The notes under the pieces are model-generated. The model saw nothing but the letters and a program-made list of their open reading frames with translations. It did no database searches and was not told the origin of the DNA. The position numbers and the translations under genes are program-made. Below are positions 9,371 to 20,425 of a stretch of 64,000 nucleotides of DNA, one piece after another; within the stretch, counting starts at the first letter, position 1, and every line of letters starts with the position of its first letter. Origin of the DNA: Hamiltosporidium tvaerminnensis (taxonomy: Eukaryota > Microsporidia > Dubosqiidae); the NCBI GenBank assembly GCA_022605425.2, contig JAKIMF020000004.1:1361501-1425500 (forward strand), written 5' to 3'.

Positions 9371-12117
9371 AAGGTACTTTAAAAAATTATCAATTAAAAG
9401 GTATAGAATGGTTATTATCATTATATAACAATAACTTAAATGGTATTTTAGCAGATGAAATGGGTTTAGGTAAAACAATACAAATAATAGGTTTTATTTC
9501 TTATTTAACATATAATAAGAATATAAAAGGGTCTTATATTATAATATGTCCTTTAAGTGTTATTAGTAATTGGAAAAAAGAAATTAATAAGTGGTGTCCT
9601 ACTCTTAGTGTTATTGAGTATAAAGGTATACCAGAAGTAAGAAAAGGAATACAAAGGGAATTAAGGAGTATGTTAGGTGGTAGTAGTGGTAGTATGTTAG
9701 GTAGTAGTAGTGGATGTATGTTAGGTGGTAGTAGTAGTACTTACAGTAACCTATATAATAACCTATATAATAACAATACTAATAACAATACTACTAACAC
9801 TAACTATACTACTACTAACAACATATATACAACTAACACTACCCTCCCATCTAATACTAATATCATTCTTACTACCTATGAGTATGTTGTTAAGGATAAG
9901 AACTTTCTTAGTAGAATACCTTGGTTTTATATGATAATAGATGAAGGTCATAGATTAAAGAATAAAGAAAGTAAATTATGTAGTGTTATTAGTAATAAAT
10001 ATAAAAGTAAATATAGGTTATTAATAACAGGTACACCATTACAAAATAATTTATATGAATTATGGGGGTTACTTAATTTTATATTACCTTGTATATTTAA
10101 CAGTAATAAGAGTTTTGAAGAGTGGTTTAATATGGGTATAGGGATTAGTAGGGGGGAGTGTAGTAGTGTGGGTATTAGTAGGGGGGAGTGTGGTAGTGGT
10201 AGTGTAGGTATTAGTGGTAGTAATGTGAGTGGTATTAGTGGTAGTAGTACTAACAATACTGGCCTGCTTGGATTGGAGGAACAGATGTTACTTATACAGA
10301 GGTTACATAAGGTTTTAAGACCTTTCTTATTACGTAGGTTAAAGAGAGATGTAGAGGTGTTACCTGATAAAGTAGAAAGAGTTATACGTGTTAATATGAG
10401 TGGTATACAGAGGTACTTATATAACAGGGTTATAAGTAAAGGAGATAACCTTTTAGGTAGTAATAGTGGTAGTATTGGTACTAGTAATAGTGGTAATAAC
10501 AGTGGTAATAGTAACAGTGGTAATAGCCCTTTAAGTAACAGTAGTAATAACACTCTACTATCTAACACCCTACTATCTAATAATAATACTAACACACTAT
10601 CTAACACCCCACTATCTAATAACAATACTAACACACTATCTAATAACTGCCTTGTTACCCTCCTTTCCAATATTACTATTAAAGACCTTAAAGGTACTAA
10701 TAATACTCTTATGCAACTTAGAAAGATATGTAACCATCCTTTCTGTTTTGAAGAAGTAGAAGGTTGTATAAATCCTAGTAAAAGTAACAATAACCTATTA
10801 TATACAATATGTGGTAAATTTAATATTTTAAATAACATATTACCTAAATTAAAAATAAAAAATAATAAAATTTTAATATTTTTTCAAATGACACAAGTAA
10901 TGACAATAATGGAAGATTTTTTAATAATGAAAAAATACAAATATCTAAGATTAGATGGAAATATAAAAGTAGAAGAACGTAATATTTTAATAGAAAAGTT
11001 TAATAATGAAGATTATTTTATATTTATGTTAAGTACACGTGCAGGTGGATTAGGATTAAATTTACAGGTAGCAGATACTGTTATTATATATGATAGTGAT
11101 TGGAATCCTTTTATTGATTTACAAGCACAGGATAGAGCACATAGAATTGGACAGAAGAAAGAGGTTAGAATATATAGACTTGTTACTTCTTTTAGTGTTG
11201 AAGAGGTTATTTATGATAGAGCTTATAATAAGATTAGATTGGATAATAAGGTTATACAGGCTGGTATGTTTGATCAGAGAAGTACACAAGAAGAGAGGGA
11301 TAAAGTATTAAGCAAAGAGATACTAGGGCATAGGGATAGGGAGGGGGGTAGTGATAGTAGGGTGGGTGATAGTAGTAAGGATATTAGTAGGGATAGTATT
11401 AGGGATAATTTTAGTAAGGATAATAGTAGTAATATTAGTAAAGATAATACTAATAACAATACTAATACTAATACTAATACTAATACTAATACTAATACTA
11501 ATACTAATACAACACTTATTACAACCCCTATTACAACCCCTATATCAAATAGTATTAATGAAATGCTTGCTAGGAATGAAGAAGAATTAAGATTGTTTGA
11601 AGAGATGGATAAGGAGTATAAAGAAGAAGGATTAGTAGAGTGTGAGTGTGGTAAGTGTAATACTAGTATTAGTTATAGTAATGATTATAATAGGGATACT
11701 AATAGGGATAATAATAATGATTATAATAGAGATAATAATGATTATAGTAGTACTAACAACTATAACTATAATATCTGTAACAGTAGTACTAACAACCAAT
11801 ATACTAACAACCCTAATATTCATATACATGCTCTTCTTAGTGATATATCTGGTTTAGAAGAGAATGGAAGAAGAAGAATAGAAATATTTATGGAATTACC
11901 TGATAAAAGGTTATATCCTGATTACTATATAATTATAAATAAACCTATAAGTTATAACTGTATAAGTAAAAGGATAGGAAAATATAGAAGTATGGAAGAA
12001 TTAAAGGAAGATTTTTATTTGATGTTTGATAATGCTATGAAGTATAATATTGAGGGGAGTGTTGTTTATAGGGATGCATATGTTTTAAAGGAGTATGTAA
12101 GAGGGTATGAAGTATAA
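9190..12117 (+). CDS. STH1: STH1/SNF2-like chromatin-remodelling ATPase, catalytic part and bromodomain
   Basis: DNA-translocating ATPase of a SWI/SNF-RSC-type nucleosome remodeller. The ATPase frame is open from 9190; no in-frame ATG precedes the one at 9460, which lies inside Walker A, so it must be joined to the 7542-9370 part. Visible in order are LKNYQLKGIEWLL, ADEMGLGKT (Walker A), DEGH near 9940, LLITGTPLQNN, PFLLRRLKRDVE, and helicase-C motifs (STRAGGLGLNLQ, DRAHRIGQ). A Brm/Sth1-type SnAC signature (DNKVIQAGMFDQRST) and a C-terminal bromodomain (LPDKRLYPDYYIIINKPI) follow. The bromodomain and SnAC identify the Sth1/Snf2 class rather than ISWI or CHD. Ser/Gly/Asn tandem repeats interrupt the catalytic domain in at least three places. 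The 3' end is tandemly repeated downstream. Confidence 0.92.
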   Translation, partial: HPVNHLSNTQPQSTNTNTPTNTPNTNNTPTNTNTYNTPTIDYFLTAHLISEPLLSQPSYLKGTLKNYQLKGIEWLLSLYNNNLNGILADEMGLGKTIQIIGFISYLTYNKNIKGSYIIICPLSVISNWKKEINKWCPTLSVIEYKGIPEVRKGIQRELRSMLGGSSGSMLGSSSGCMLGGSSSTYSNLYNNLYNNNTNNNTTNTNYTTTNNIYTTNTTLPSNTNIILTTYEYVVKDKNFLSRIPWFYMIIDEGHRLKNKESKLCSVISNKYKSKYRLLITGTPLQNNLYELWGLLNFILPCIFNSNKSFEEWFNMGIGISRGECSSVGISRGECGSGSVGISGSNVSGISGSSTNNTGLLGLEEQMLLIQRLHKVLRPFLLRRLKRDVEVLPDKVERVIRVNMSGIQRYLYNRVISKGDNLLGSNSGSIGTSNSGNNSGNSNSGNSPLSNSSNNTLLSNTLLSNNNTNTLSNTPLSNNNTNTLSNNCLVTLLSNITIKDLKGTNNTLMQLRKICNHPFCFEEVEGCINPSKSNNNLLYTICGKFNILNNILPKLKIKNNKILIFFQMTQVMTIMEDFLIMKKYKYLRLDGNIKVEERNILIEKFNNEDYFIFMLSTRAGGLGLNLQVADTVIIYDSDWNPFIDLQAQDRAHRIGQKKEVRIYRLVTSFSVEEVIYDRAYNKIRLDNKVIQAGMFDQRSTQEERDKVLSKEILGHRDREGGSDSRVGDSSKDISRDSIRDNFSKDNSSNISKDNTNNNTNTNTNTNTNTNTNTNTTLITTPITTPISNSINEMLARNEEELRLFEEMDKEYKEEGLVECECGKCNTSISYSNDYNRDTNRDNNNDYNRDNNDYSSTNNYNYNICNSSTNNQYTNNPNIHIHALLSDISGLEENGRRRIEIFMELPDKRLYPDYYIIINKPISYNCISKRIGKYRSMEELKEDFYLMFDNAMKYNIEGSVVYRDAYVLKEYVRGYEV

Positions 12118-12235
12118 TATTGAGGGGAGTGTTGTTTATAGGGGTGCATATGTTTTAAAGGAGTATGTAAGAGGGTATGAAGTATAATATTGAGGGGAGT
12201 AGTTAGTGTTTAGAGGGGAATATGTAGGAGAGTAG
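12037..12235 (+). repeat. 70-bp tandem repeat of the STH1-like gene 3' end
   Basis: ATGAAGTATAATATTGAGGG recurs at 12037, 12107 and 12177. The first copy encodes the end of the bromodomain; the others lie beyond the stop at 12117. The third copy decays by about 12200. Confidence 0.95.
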
Positions 12236-12299
12236 GTGGTGTAGTAGGGTGTTAAATATGCTTGTAATACTTAAGGATATTTACTAACATACTATCTTA

Positions 12300-12555
12300 T
12301 TGTTACACTCTGTGTTATTGGTATTAAAATTATTCATATTTTCTATTTTTTATTTTTCTATTTTTAATTTTTAATTTTATTTTATTTATATTTCTACTTC
12401 TATTTTTTATTTTTTATATTTTATTTATATTTCTACTTCTATTTATATTTTTTTATTTTTTATATTTTATTTATATTTTATTTATATCTCTACTTCTATT
12501 TATATTTTTTTATTTTTACTTCTAGTTTTTATTTTATTTATTTTTTATCTTTTAA
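12300..12555. repeat. T-rich low-complexity spacer repeats
   Basis: Short repeats of TATTTATATTTCTACTTCTA and T-runs fill this spacer up to the 5' end of Dong copy 1. No gene is seen. Confidence 0.7.
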
Positions 12556-12571
12556 ATGGGTAGAAGGAAAA

Positions 12572-13547
12572 ATGTTTACTGCGAGACACAAAAAAATAAA
12601 AGCTGAAAACACGCCGAATGGGGTGAATAAAAATAAGAATGTCATGCAAAAGAATGAGCTACACCCATCGGCTATTTCCTTACCTTCCTCCTTCTATAAA
12701 ACAATAACACATCCACTACCAAGCCAAACATGCAGTAAAATGCAAAATAGTGGGCTTGATACCATACCTTCGCCTAATACACCCCTTTCCTCTTCGGTTA
12801 TAGTCTCTGCGTGCGAGCCATCGTACGGCATCACAAACCCCTGTCCTCTATCTATCTCTGAACGTAACAGGCTAATGGTATTGCGGACGATATTCGAATC
12901 CGTAACAGTCGACCCGAAGGAATGGCCTCGAATAGTTTTTTTTGCAGTACAGACAAGGTTTGAAAGAATGCCAAGAAATGGCTGGACAGAGCTTCACAGG
13001 TACTATAATGAGAAATTTAGCTGCACATTAAATATCGAAGCGTTTAAAAAATTTGCAAAAAATGAGGCAGAAAGGGAAATAAGGCAAAAACAGGATGGAG
13101 AGCGACATAGAATCGCCACTTGTCTCACTGAGCCATGCCCCCTGACTGACACCACGGAGTACATAAACCTGAGAGATAAATTCTTGAGTAAAATCTAGAA
13201 ATCTCGGAGAAGGAAATTGGAAAGTGGTGGACCGAACTAGAAAACATCCAAATGAATTGGTTGACAGTAAAGTTTTTGACCTTATTAATCGAATTATCGG
13301 TGAGTATGCTGATTCTTATGTGCCGATGACGATAACTGCAGTGGCACGGATAATCCAGGCAGCCCAGATATGCTATGACGAGGCAACACGTAAAGAAAAG
13401 CCTAGATCCGCTTGGAAGGAAAACATAGAAAGTAAAATTTCTGAGTTAGTACTTTCCAAAGATCTTCTCGAGAAGGCTCGTAAGCAGGAAAAGCTCTCCA
13501 CTTCGGAAACGAAGAGCCTTAAGAAAATCATGCGAGTGTTTAATTAA
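12572..13547 (+). pseudogene. Dong copy 1 ORF, N-terminal domain pieces
   Basis: Two open pieces (12572-13198 and 13224-13547) in different frames. They encode the Pro/Ser-rich N-terminus (HPSAISLPSSFYKTITHP), the PKEWPRI..FF segment, the NGWTELHRYYNEKF block that may be a SANT/Myb-like DNA-binding fold (inference), and a Lys/Glu-rich linker. A stop near 12604 separates them from the element's ATG at 12556. Confidence 0.8.
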
Positions 13548-13769
13548 AAAATGAGTAATTTAACTGATCCTTCTGAGGCTTTAGTTAAGAAGAATGAGCC
13601 TTTGAATGTTTACGAGAAAAAAATTACGATGCATGAAAGTAGGAAGCGATTCCTAAAAGAGAATCGTATGTTTGAGCTTTTCCGAGATCGATTTTATCGT
13701 GGGTGATCTGAGCGTGTAGAATCCGAGCATGTAGTCAGTCGTGATGAAATTGGGAGTTTTTGGTCTACA

Positions 13770-14962
13770 ATGTGGAACAAAAATGATGACACAGTCACGT
13801 ATGAAGATTATTTGATTCCATTTGTATCAGATAATCATCCGACCACTTTTCCTTCACTTGATGAAATTGTAAGTATCATTAATTGGCTTCCTAATTGGAA
13901 AGCTGTTGGAATTGATGGTATTTATAATTTTTTCATTGAGAAACTTACAACTCTTCAAAAATATATTTATGATTTGTGCTAGTTATATGTTTAGAAGGAA
14001 CAACTCAAGCTGATTGGTTTTACTGCGGGCTTACGTATTTGATACCGAAAGGAATTCCACGAAGAGGCTCTGACTACAGGCCAATCGCTTGTATTTCCAA
14101 CCTCTATAAGTTAACGACTAAGTGTGTAACGAAAGTCGTTCAACTTGAAGTGGAAAGACGAGGGTTACATGCAAAGAACCAGTTGGGAGCAGTCAGAGGT
14201 GTGCAGGTAGCGAAAGAGCAGGCTCTACTGAATATTGCCCAAAATAAAGAGCACGGAAACAATCTTAATGCAACATGGATTGATGTTAAAAAAGCTTATG
14301 ATTCAATGGATCATACTTATTTAACTCAATGCATTGAAAACCTTAAAGTACCTGATTTAATCCTGAAATTTATAAAGGTAATTATATCTAAACGGAAAAT
14401 TGTTATATCAGTAGGGCCTGAAAAAATAATGAGCAAGAAGATTGATAGAGGGATTCTACAAGGAGATAGTCTGTCACTTTTGTTATTTGTGTTGTGTATG
14501 GATCCATTAAGCCGAAAGCTTAATGAAAAATACACAAAAGTGACAGTACAAACAGATGCAGAATCCCATTCTACTAATCATCTCTTGTTTATTGATGATC
14601 TTAAGCTCCTTGCAAAAGACAGCTCCACATTGAGTGCTATGACAGACTACGCGAAGGAATTTTTAAAGGTGATTGGCTTAGAGATTAACAAAGAGAAGTC
14701 AGCCAAAAATGATACGTGTTGTGAAGATACCGCTACTCTTCTAGAAGGTGTTAATGTTTACAAATATTTAGGAATAATAGAAGATAGCAGAGGAATCCTA
14801 ACACGTAGCTCATTTGAAGAAGTACAGAGCAAACTTATATCAAGAGTTGAAAGACTTTGTCACACTAGATTAAACGCCAAAAAATTTATTTTCTGCAATC
14901 GATCAACATGCGATATCGTTAATCAACATCCACATAGGAGTACTTCTACTCGAACCGGCTGA
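13770..14962 (+). pseudogene. Dong copy 1 ORF, reverse transcriptase pieces
   Basis: Pieces 13770-13982 and 13976-14962 encode the palm and fingers of a LINE reverse transcriptase: GLTYLIPKG, DYRPIACISNLYK, WIDVKKAYDSMDH, GILQGDSLS and the catalytic FIDDLKLLA at about 14588. The two catalytic aspartates of the FIDD motif are kept. A one-base frameshift near 13976 and another near 14890-14960 break the ORF. Confidence 0.9.
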
Positions 14963-14993
14963 CTTCTCTAAGTTAGATGATGCAAGCCGTGCG

Positions 14994-16315
14994 GTGTTGG
15001 TTAAAAATAAGATACATCTCCGCCCAGGATGTAAAGAGCGGTCGTATCTTCCTAGAACAGAACTTGGAAGAGGCCTACATAGTGTTGAGTTGCGAAGCGA
15101 ACATATGCTTCTGCAACTCTTGGATTGTCTGGAAAAAAGTAAAGAAATATCAACTAGACGAGCAGCAACCCTCAAGGTAGAGAATAATAATAAAACCCAT
15201 CTTGCACTAATAAAAGGCTTCTTAAAAGTAAAGTACAGGTTGGTAGAAGAAGTCACTAAGAAAAATTTAGAAGAAGCTCAACTTGCAAAACTATATAACG
15301 AAATAGAAAAACGAAAACTCCATTCAAAGTTATATAATGCAAGAAAAAATGAGCTTGTGAGTGTTAGTGACTCTTCAAGATGGCTAAAGAGAGGAAATAT
15401 TAGGCCACGAAATGAAGCTGTGTTCTGCTATATCCAGGATAGAAATGTATTCTGGGGAGCAGATGGTGTGTGTCAACATTTCGGGAAGTCTGGTAAGACT
15501 GTGGATCATCTAGCAACTAGATGCGAAAAAATGCTAGGCCATGACTATACCAGACGGCATAATGAAGTGGTCAGATGCCTACACCTTCTTCTTCTAAATA
15601 GATATAAGTTTAAGTCTTCAAAACGAATAAGGAGTCACTCAGTTCAAGAAATTCTTGATAATGAGTACGCAGAGATAAGAGTGGACACCAGAATAAAAAC
15701 TGATGTATAATTTGGAATAACAGACCCGACATATTTATTTTAGATAAGAAGAAGAATAAGATAACACTCATTGAAGTAGGAATCATTTCCCAAGATTCAC
15801 TTCAAATAGTTAAAACTGAAAAACTTAGGAAGTATGACCTGTTAGCCAATGAGTTGGGTCTTATTTATAAGTGTAGTGTTGAGATAATCCCTTATGTGAT
15901 GACCTGGGACGGTATTGTGACAAAATACCATAAATCTTATCTTAAAAGACTAGAAATACCCATAAATGTAGAGGCATACATTCAGTCTATAGTACTTAAG
16001 AAAACAGTCGAAACAATTTCCTTTGATCGACGAAGAGGACTTGAGTCAGGACTAAATGCCGAAGAGAGCTGGGAGAGAGCGTCAATGGGTGTTATTATGA
16101 GATCAGAGATGCATGAGGAACCAATACCCCCTTTAAAAGAAGCGAAGAGAGATGAAAATGGTGTTAAAACACAAAATAAGAAAAATAAAGCACCCCTTAT
16201 TTCACAAGGAGGAACCACTTTAGAGGAACCGACGATAAACATAAATGAAGGGTCGGATTTGGAAGAAGAGACAAAAGTGGTTAAAGAGGTAGAAGAAAGC
16301 ATATCAAAATCGTAA
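14994..16315 (+). pseudogene. Dong copy 1 ORF, Cys/His cluster and restriction-like endonuclease
   Basis: Pieces 14994-15710 and about 15722-16315. The first carries YLPRTELGRGLHSVELRSEH and the Cys/His cluster (VCQHFGKSGKTVDHLATRC), in which copy 2 has CQHC where this copy has CQHF, so a zinc ligand is lost. The second carries RPDIFILDKKKNKITLIEVG, the PD...E-x-G core of the restriction-enzyme-like endonuclease that nicks the target in this clade, followed by a Glu-rich tail. A frameshift near 15710 separates them. Confidence 0.85.
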
Positions 16316-16347
16316 AACCATTTTAACCCAGAATTTTATTAAATAAA

Positions 16348-16763
16348 AAAATGGGTAGTCCATATGATGGGCTCTGTGATTATTAATGACACCCCTTTTT
16401 ATATAATGGTAAATGTTATACATTCCTATAGTATGAGACTTATAACTAACACCTCTTAAATCATCTCTTAATAATAACACCCCTTTAACTATAAAACTAC
16501 TTATCTCATAATTAACATATCTTTAACCATAATACTACCTTTCTCTTAATAATATCACCCCTTTAACCATAATAGTACTTGCCAATTATTAGCACCCCTT
16601 TGTCTATAATACTACTTGTCTAATATTAACACCTCGTTAACCAAAAGTCTACTCATATCCTATTATTAACACCCCTTTAACTATAATACTACATATCCTA
16701 TTGTTAACACCCCTATACTATACTACCTCTCCTTCATACAATCCTTCTAACTTTATCACTTCC
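16348..16763. repeat. TAACACCC minisatellite resumes after Dong copy 1
   Basis: After the element, ACACCCCTTT/TAACACC words with AT spacers recur from about 16387 to 16710, as in the 6.7-7.5 kb spacer. Dong copy 1 therefore lies between two stretches of this repeat-prone region. No gene is seen. Confidence 0.8.
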
Positions 16764-17039
16764 TTATCCATACTTTTCTAAAAATCTCTCTACATTCTCA
16801 TAAAGAAAAGGCTGTTTACTTTTAGTCTTCTTATGTCTTACTCTAGGAAAATGAACAGAAGAAATATCACTCTTCTTAGTTCTACCTCTACCACTATTAC
16901 ACTCTTCTTCCATATCATTATATTTATATGGTATTATATTATTAAGCTCTTCTTCTATTTTCTTTTTTTGTTCTTTAAATTTATATTCTTGTCTTGCTAA
17001 TCTCTTTGAATAGAAACCACGTTTTGTATGTTCAAGCAT
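16764..17039 (-). CDS. Small basic protein, function unknown
   Basis: A 91-residue Lys/Arg-rich frame I do not recognise. The N-terminal half (FYSKRLARQEYKFKEQKKKIEEELNNI) is predicted helical or coiled. The C-terminal half carries FPRVRHKKTKSKQPFLYENVERFLEKYG. The upstream region on its strand has CCC about 10 nt before the ATG (TATCCCTCTTATAAAATG), the signal shared by the certain genes here, and composition is gene-like, so it is probably real. The charge and size would suit a ribosome-assembly or RNA-binding protein, but that is only a guess. Confidence 0.6.
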   Translation of the reverse strand: MLEHTKRGFYSKRLARQEYKFKEQKKKIEEELNNIIPYKYNDMEEECNSGRGRTKKSDISSVHFPRVRHKKTKSKQPFLYENVERFLEKYG

Positions 17040-17119
17040 TTTATAAGAGGGATAACGTATTAAGATGTAAAAGAATCTTAAATGTGGATAATAGGAAGGA
17101 TAGATATATAAAATAGTAT

Positions 17120-17192
17120 AAAGGAATACTAAATACTAAATACTAAATACTAAATACTAAATACAAATACTAAATACTAAATACTAAATACT
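17120..17192. repeat. (ACTAAAT)n microsatellite
   Basis: About ten heptamers ACTAAAT in two runs separated by a short interruption, upstream of the minus-strand small gene. Confidence 0.95.
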
Positions 17193-17343
17193 TATGTGTC
17201 AATTATATAATCTATTCATATATCTTTATAATTATTAAATCTAATCTCTACTCTTTTATTTAATAAATTTAATCTTCTTTATAATTCTAAGTGTATTAAA
17301 GTATAAATATTATATAATTAAGACTTATTATAACTGTTACAGA

Positions 17344-17700
17344 TAGTACTTAAGAAGACAGTTTAAATATTATCTGGGGGTTCACAAATAGGGCTTGGGT
17401 CGTGTTAAATGTCGAAGGGGGCTGGGAAAAGAAGATAATGGGTGTTTTTGAGAGGCTAGAGGAGCATTAAAAATCAAACAACTTCTTTAGCAATTTAATG
17501 ACCAAAAAGATGGTCTGAAACAAGGTAAAAATAAATGTCTTTGAATTCAGGAGGGAAGAACTAATCTAGAAAATCCGAAAATAAACATAAGTAAAGAGTA
17601 ACATTTAGAAGAAATGAAGAATAGTTGTATAAAGAAAGGTAGAAGAAAATGATTTGTATCCCTGAAAACCATTTCAATCTGTAAATTAATTAAAGGACTA
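17344..17700 (+). mobile_element. Dong relic, 3' portion
   Basis: Begins with AGTACTTAAGAAGACAGT, matching the endonuclease-tail region of copy 1 (near 15990), and follows it through AAATGTCGAAGGGGGCTGGGA, ATGGGTGTT, AACATAAGTAAAGAGTA and AAAGGTAGAAGAAA. It has many indels and stops and is a dead copy. Confidence 0.7.
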
Positions 17701-20425
17701 TTGATCTTTGTAAAGTTATTTTCTAAATTTATATAAATATATTTCATGTGTTAAAGAGTGAATTGTGTATAAATATTTGGTTGTTTTTGTATGTTAAGTG
17801 TGTATTTCATTGGATAAAATAAAGTTTATTTTTACTGAGACTTCGTATTTTAAGTTATAATGGTTAAAGACGTGAAATATATAAAAATTTCTTGAACATA
17901 TTTTTTAAACTCTGAATATAATTTAATAAAAGCAAATCTTTTTGATTGGTTTCTGTAATCTTAAAGATTTTTAAATTTCAGAAATATTTTTTAACGTTTA
18001 AAATATCTGTGTTTTTTTTATGAGATATAAAATTTGTTTGATGTGTATATTTGGTTATATATTTCATCAAAATTACTATTTATTAGGATATTAAAACCAA
18101 CCGTATTCTTCTAAAAAGATATGTTTGTATAATTAATTTAGTAGATATATAAATATAGTAGGTTTAAGATATTGTTTATACTTTTGTTTGAATAGGCTTT
18201 GATAATCAGTGTGTTGGGTAACTTAGATGTATTAAGAAGTATATGTGTTTATTTGATAAAAAAAAATTGCTATTTAAGGTAAAATTTAATCTTTTTAAAT
18301 TTTCAGTTTAATTAAATTAATATTTGAGGAGGGTTTTAAGAAGAGAAATCTATTTTTTTATGTAGTTTGACACAAACATATTTCTTTTGGTTATTTACAT
18401 ACAAATATATTCAGTTTGGATTCTTAAAAGTATGATTTATTTTTATCTTTTAATACATAAATCTAATAACTGTGGCCTGTAGAAATATTTATTCGACACC
18501 TTGAATTTTTTGTAGAGTAAGAGCTTGCACTTACAAATATGCAAAGAATTAATAAATTATTTAGAAAAAGTACAATTATAGATAAATTTGTTAGCAATTT
18601 GTAATACAAAGAAAGCAAATTTGGCTTTCCACTTTTTTGTAAAACAGAAATCTATATTATATTATTTTAGACTAAAATAGATTATCGAGAATTATTTATT
18701 ACTATGAGATTCAACTAGTTGAGAGTTATTAGAAATCATTCGTTAAATTACGAAATAAAATTACTTAGAGAAATTATCTATAATGACTTCAAATACTTAG
18801 GTTTTAATTTGGCCCTATAAATATTTTATGTTATATTTTATTTGTGAGAAACTTTCTTCAGATAAATGGATAGTTTTGAAAGATTAAATCTCTTTACAGG
18901 TTTATGAAGAGTATTGAATTTTATCTTGGGAAGACTTTTATAAATTTCAATAAATAATGGGAATATTTTTCTTAGAAAAATCATGTTAGGATACATTGTT
19001 GCAGTTTTGAACATCGATATGAGACTTTTAACATTTCATTTAAAATATTCTTATCAAACATTGAATAAATACTTTTTTGTATGTAAGTATAATTTCTATG
19101 AGTTCTTGGTTTTCGAGATTTTTTATAGAAATAAATTGGCCTGCGGACTAATAAATTTGGCAAAACTTGTATAAAGGAACATTTCTTTAAATTTATATTT
19201 GTTTTTATTGCAATATAAATTTAAATTAAAATTAAAATTAAAATTAAAATTACTTAGACTTATGAATAATAGTTAAGTGGTTTGAACTTTTTTTTGCTTC
19301 GGTTATGTTAGTATATTGTAATATTTAAATTGAATTATGATTGTTTAATATATTAATTTTAGTTAGAATAATGCACATTTCTAGGTGGAATGTATATTTT
19401 ACATATATTATATTAAAGATATATACTGGTTAATTTAAAAGTTTATTGGGATCATATTTATATAAAAAGTCATAGTCGAGAGAAATCTGGCTCTGAGTAA
19501 ATATTTTACTGCGATATCTGATTTTTTTTATAAACGGGTAAATTGTATCTGTAAAATATTGCACATTAAAACTGACAAGTCTGATTAAATTAGTCGTTAG
19601 ATATATAAAAAAAACTTAAATGTTTTTTATAAATGTATAGAATGTGTAATATTTAATGAAAAGCCTTTTTTTATCTAAGGTGAATAAAGGCTTTTATAAT
19701 GCAGATATTAAAAAAATGCGTCTTTTAACATAGATTAGAATATGACATCTCCTTATTATTAATTTAATATTTTGGGAGATATTTATTTTAGATAAGTTTT
19801 CAAAATGAATTTTTTTGCTTGAATTGTCGTATACATTTTTCTTAGTACCGTATTAATACCAAATACAATGCTCGAGTTTATTTTGATGGTTGTAAATATC
19901 GGCGCAATATATACTAGTTATTTAAAATGTATACTTTTCCAATTTTGCTATAGATTAAATATTCAATTATTTATAGGTAGAAAAGTCTCAGACGGCAGAT
20001 TTGAAGAAAAATTTTAATTTATTATTGATTCACTTTTGATCCGACAATTATTTATATACAGCTATAATGTCGAAATAAATATTTTGGCACACAACTAACT
20101 CATATTTCCAATTAATTTTGGTGTAATCTTTATCTTTCATATTATAGAACTTTTTACTTTTACTAAACTGAATTATTTAATCAAGATTAGTTCGTGAAAG
20201 AAATTATTTTGTTGCAATCTACTAAGTATCTTAATTAAAACAAATAAAAAGTTTTTTATCTGTTCAAAAGATATTAATACTTAGAAAAATCTAATTGTCT
20301 ATTTTTTGAAAGTATCTGATAAATTATTAATTTATGTAATTTAGAGAAATGAATTTAATTATTTGATTTGTTTTAATCAATTATAGCAATATTTAAATAT
20401 AATTAAAATTAAAAAAACGAGGCCT
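17701..20425. other. AT-rich spacer, no gene seen
   Basis: About 80% A+T with homopolymer runs and one (AAATT)n stretch near 19215. The two antisense ~60-codon frames near 19 kb lack start signals or recognisable content. Confidence 0.5.

Larger units (their letters stand above)
12556..16347 (+). mobile_element. Dong/R4-type non-LTR retrotransposon, copy 1 (nearly full length, frame-broken)
   Basis: Homologous along its length to copy 2 at 34374-38126. Both begin exactly at ATGGGTAGAA and end ACCCAGAATTTTATTAAATAAA. The single long ORF would encode an N-terminal region, a reverse transcriptase with FIDDLKL, a Cys/His cluster (CQH..GKSGKTVDH...C), and a C-terminal restriction-enzyme-like endonuclease (RPDIFILD...IEVG). 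That order and the C-terminal endonuclease fit the R4/Dong clade of LINEs. The frame is broken by at least six indels, so it cannot be translated intact. The 3' end is followed by AAATGGGTAG instead of a duplication of the 5' flank. Confidence 0.9.

Noticed and set aside
9948-10838. Minus-strand frame of 296 codons
   Set aside because: Antisense shadow of the STH1-like ATPase, whose sense frame holds all helicase motifs.
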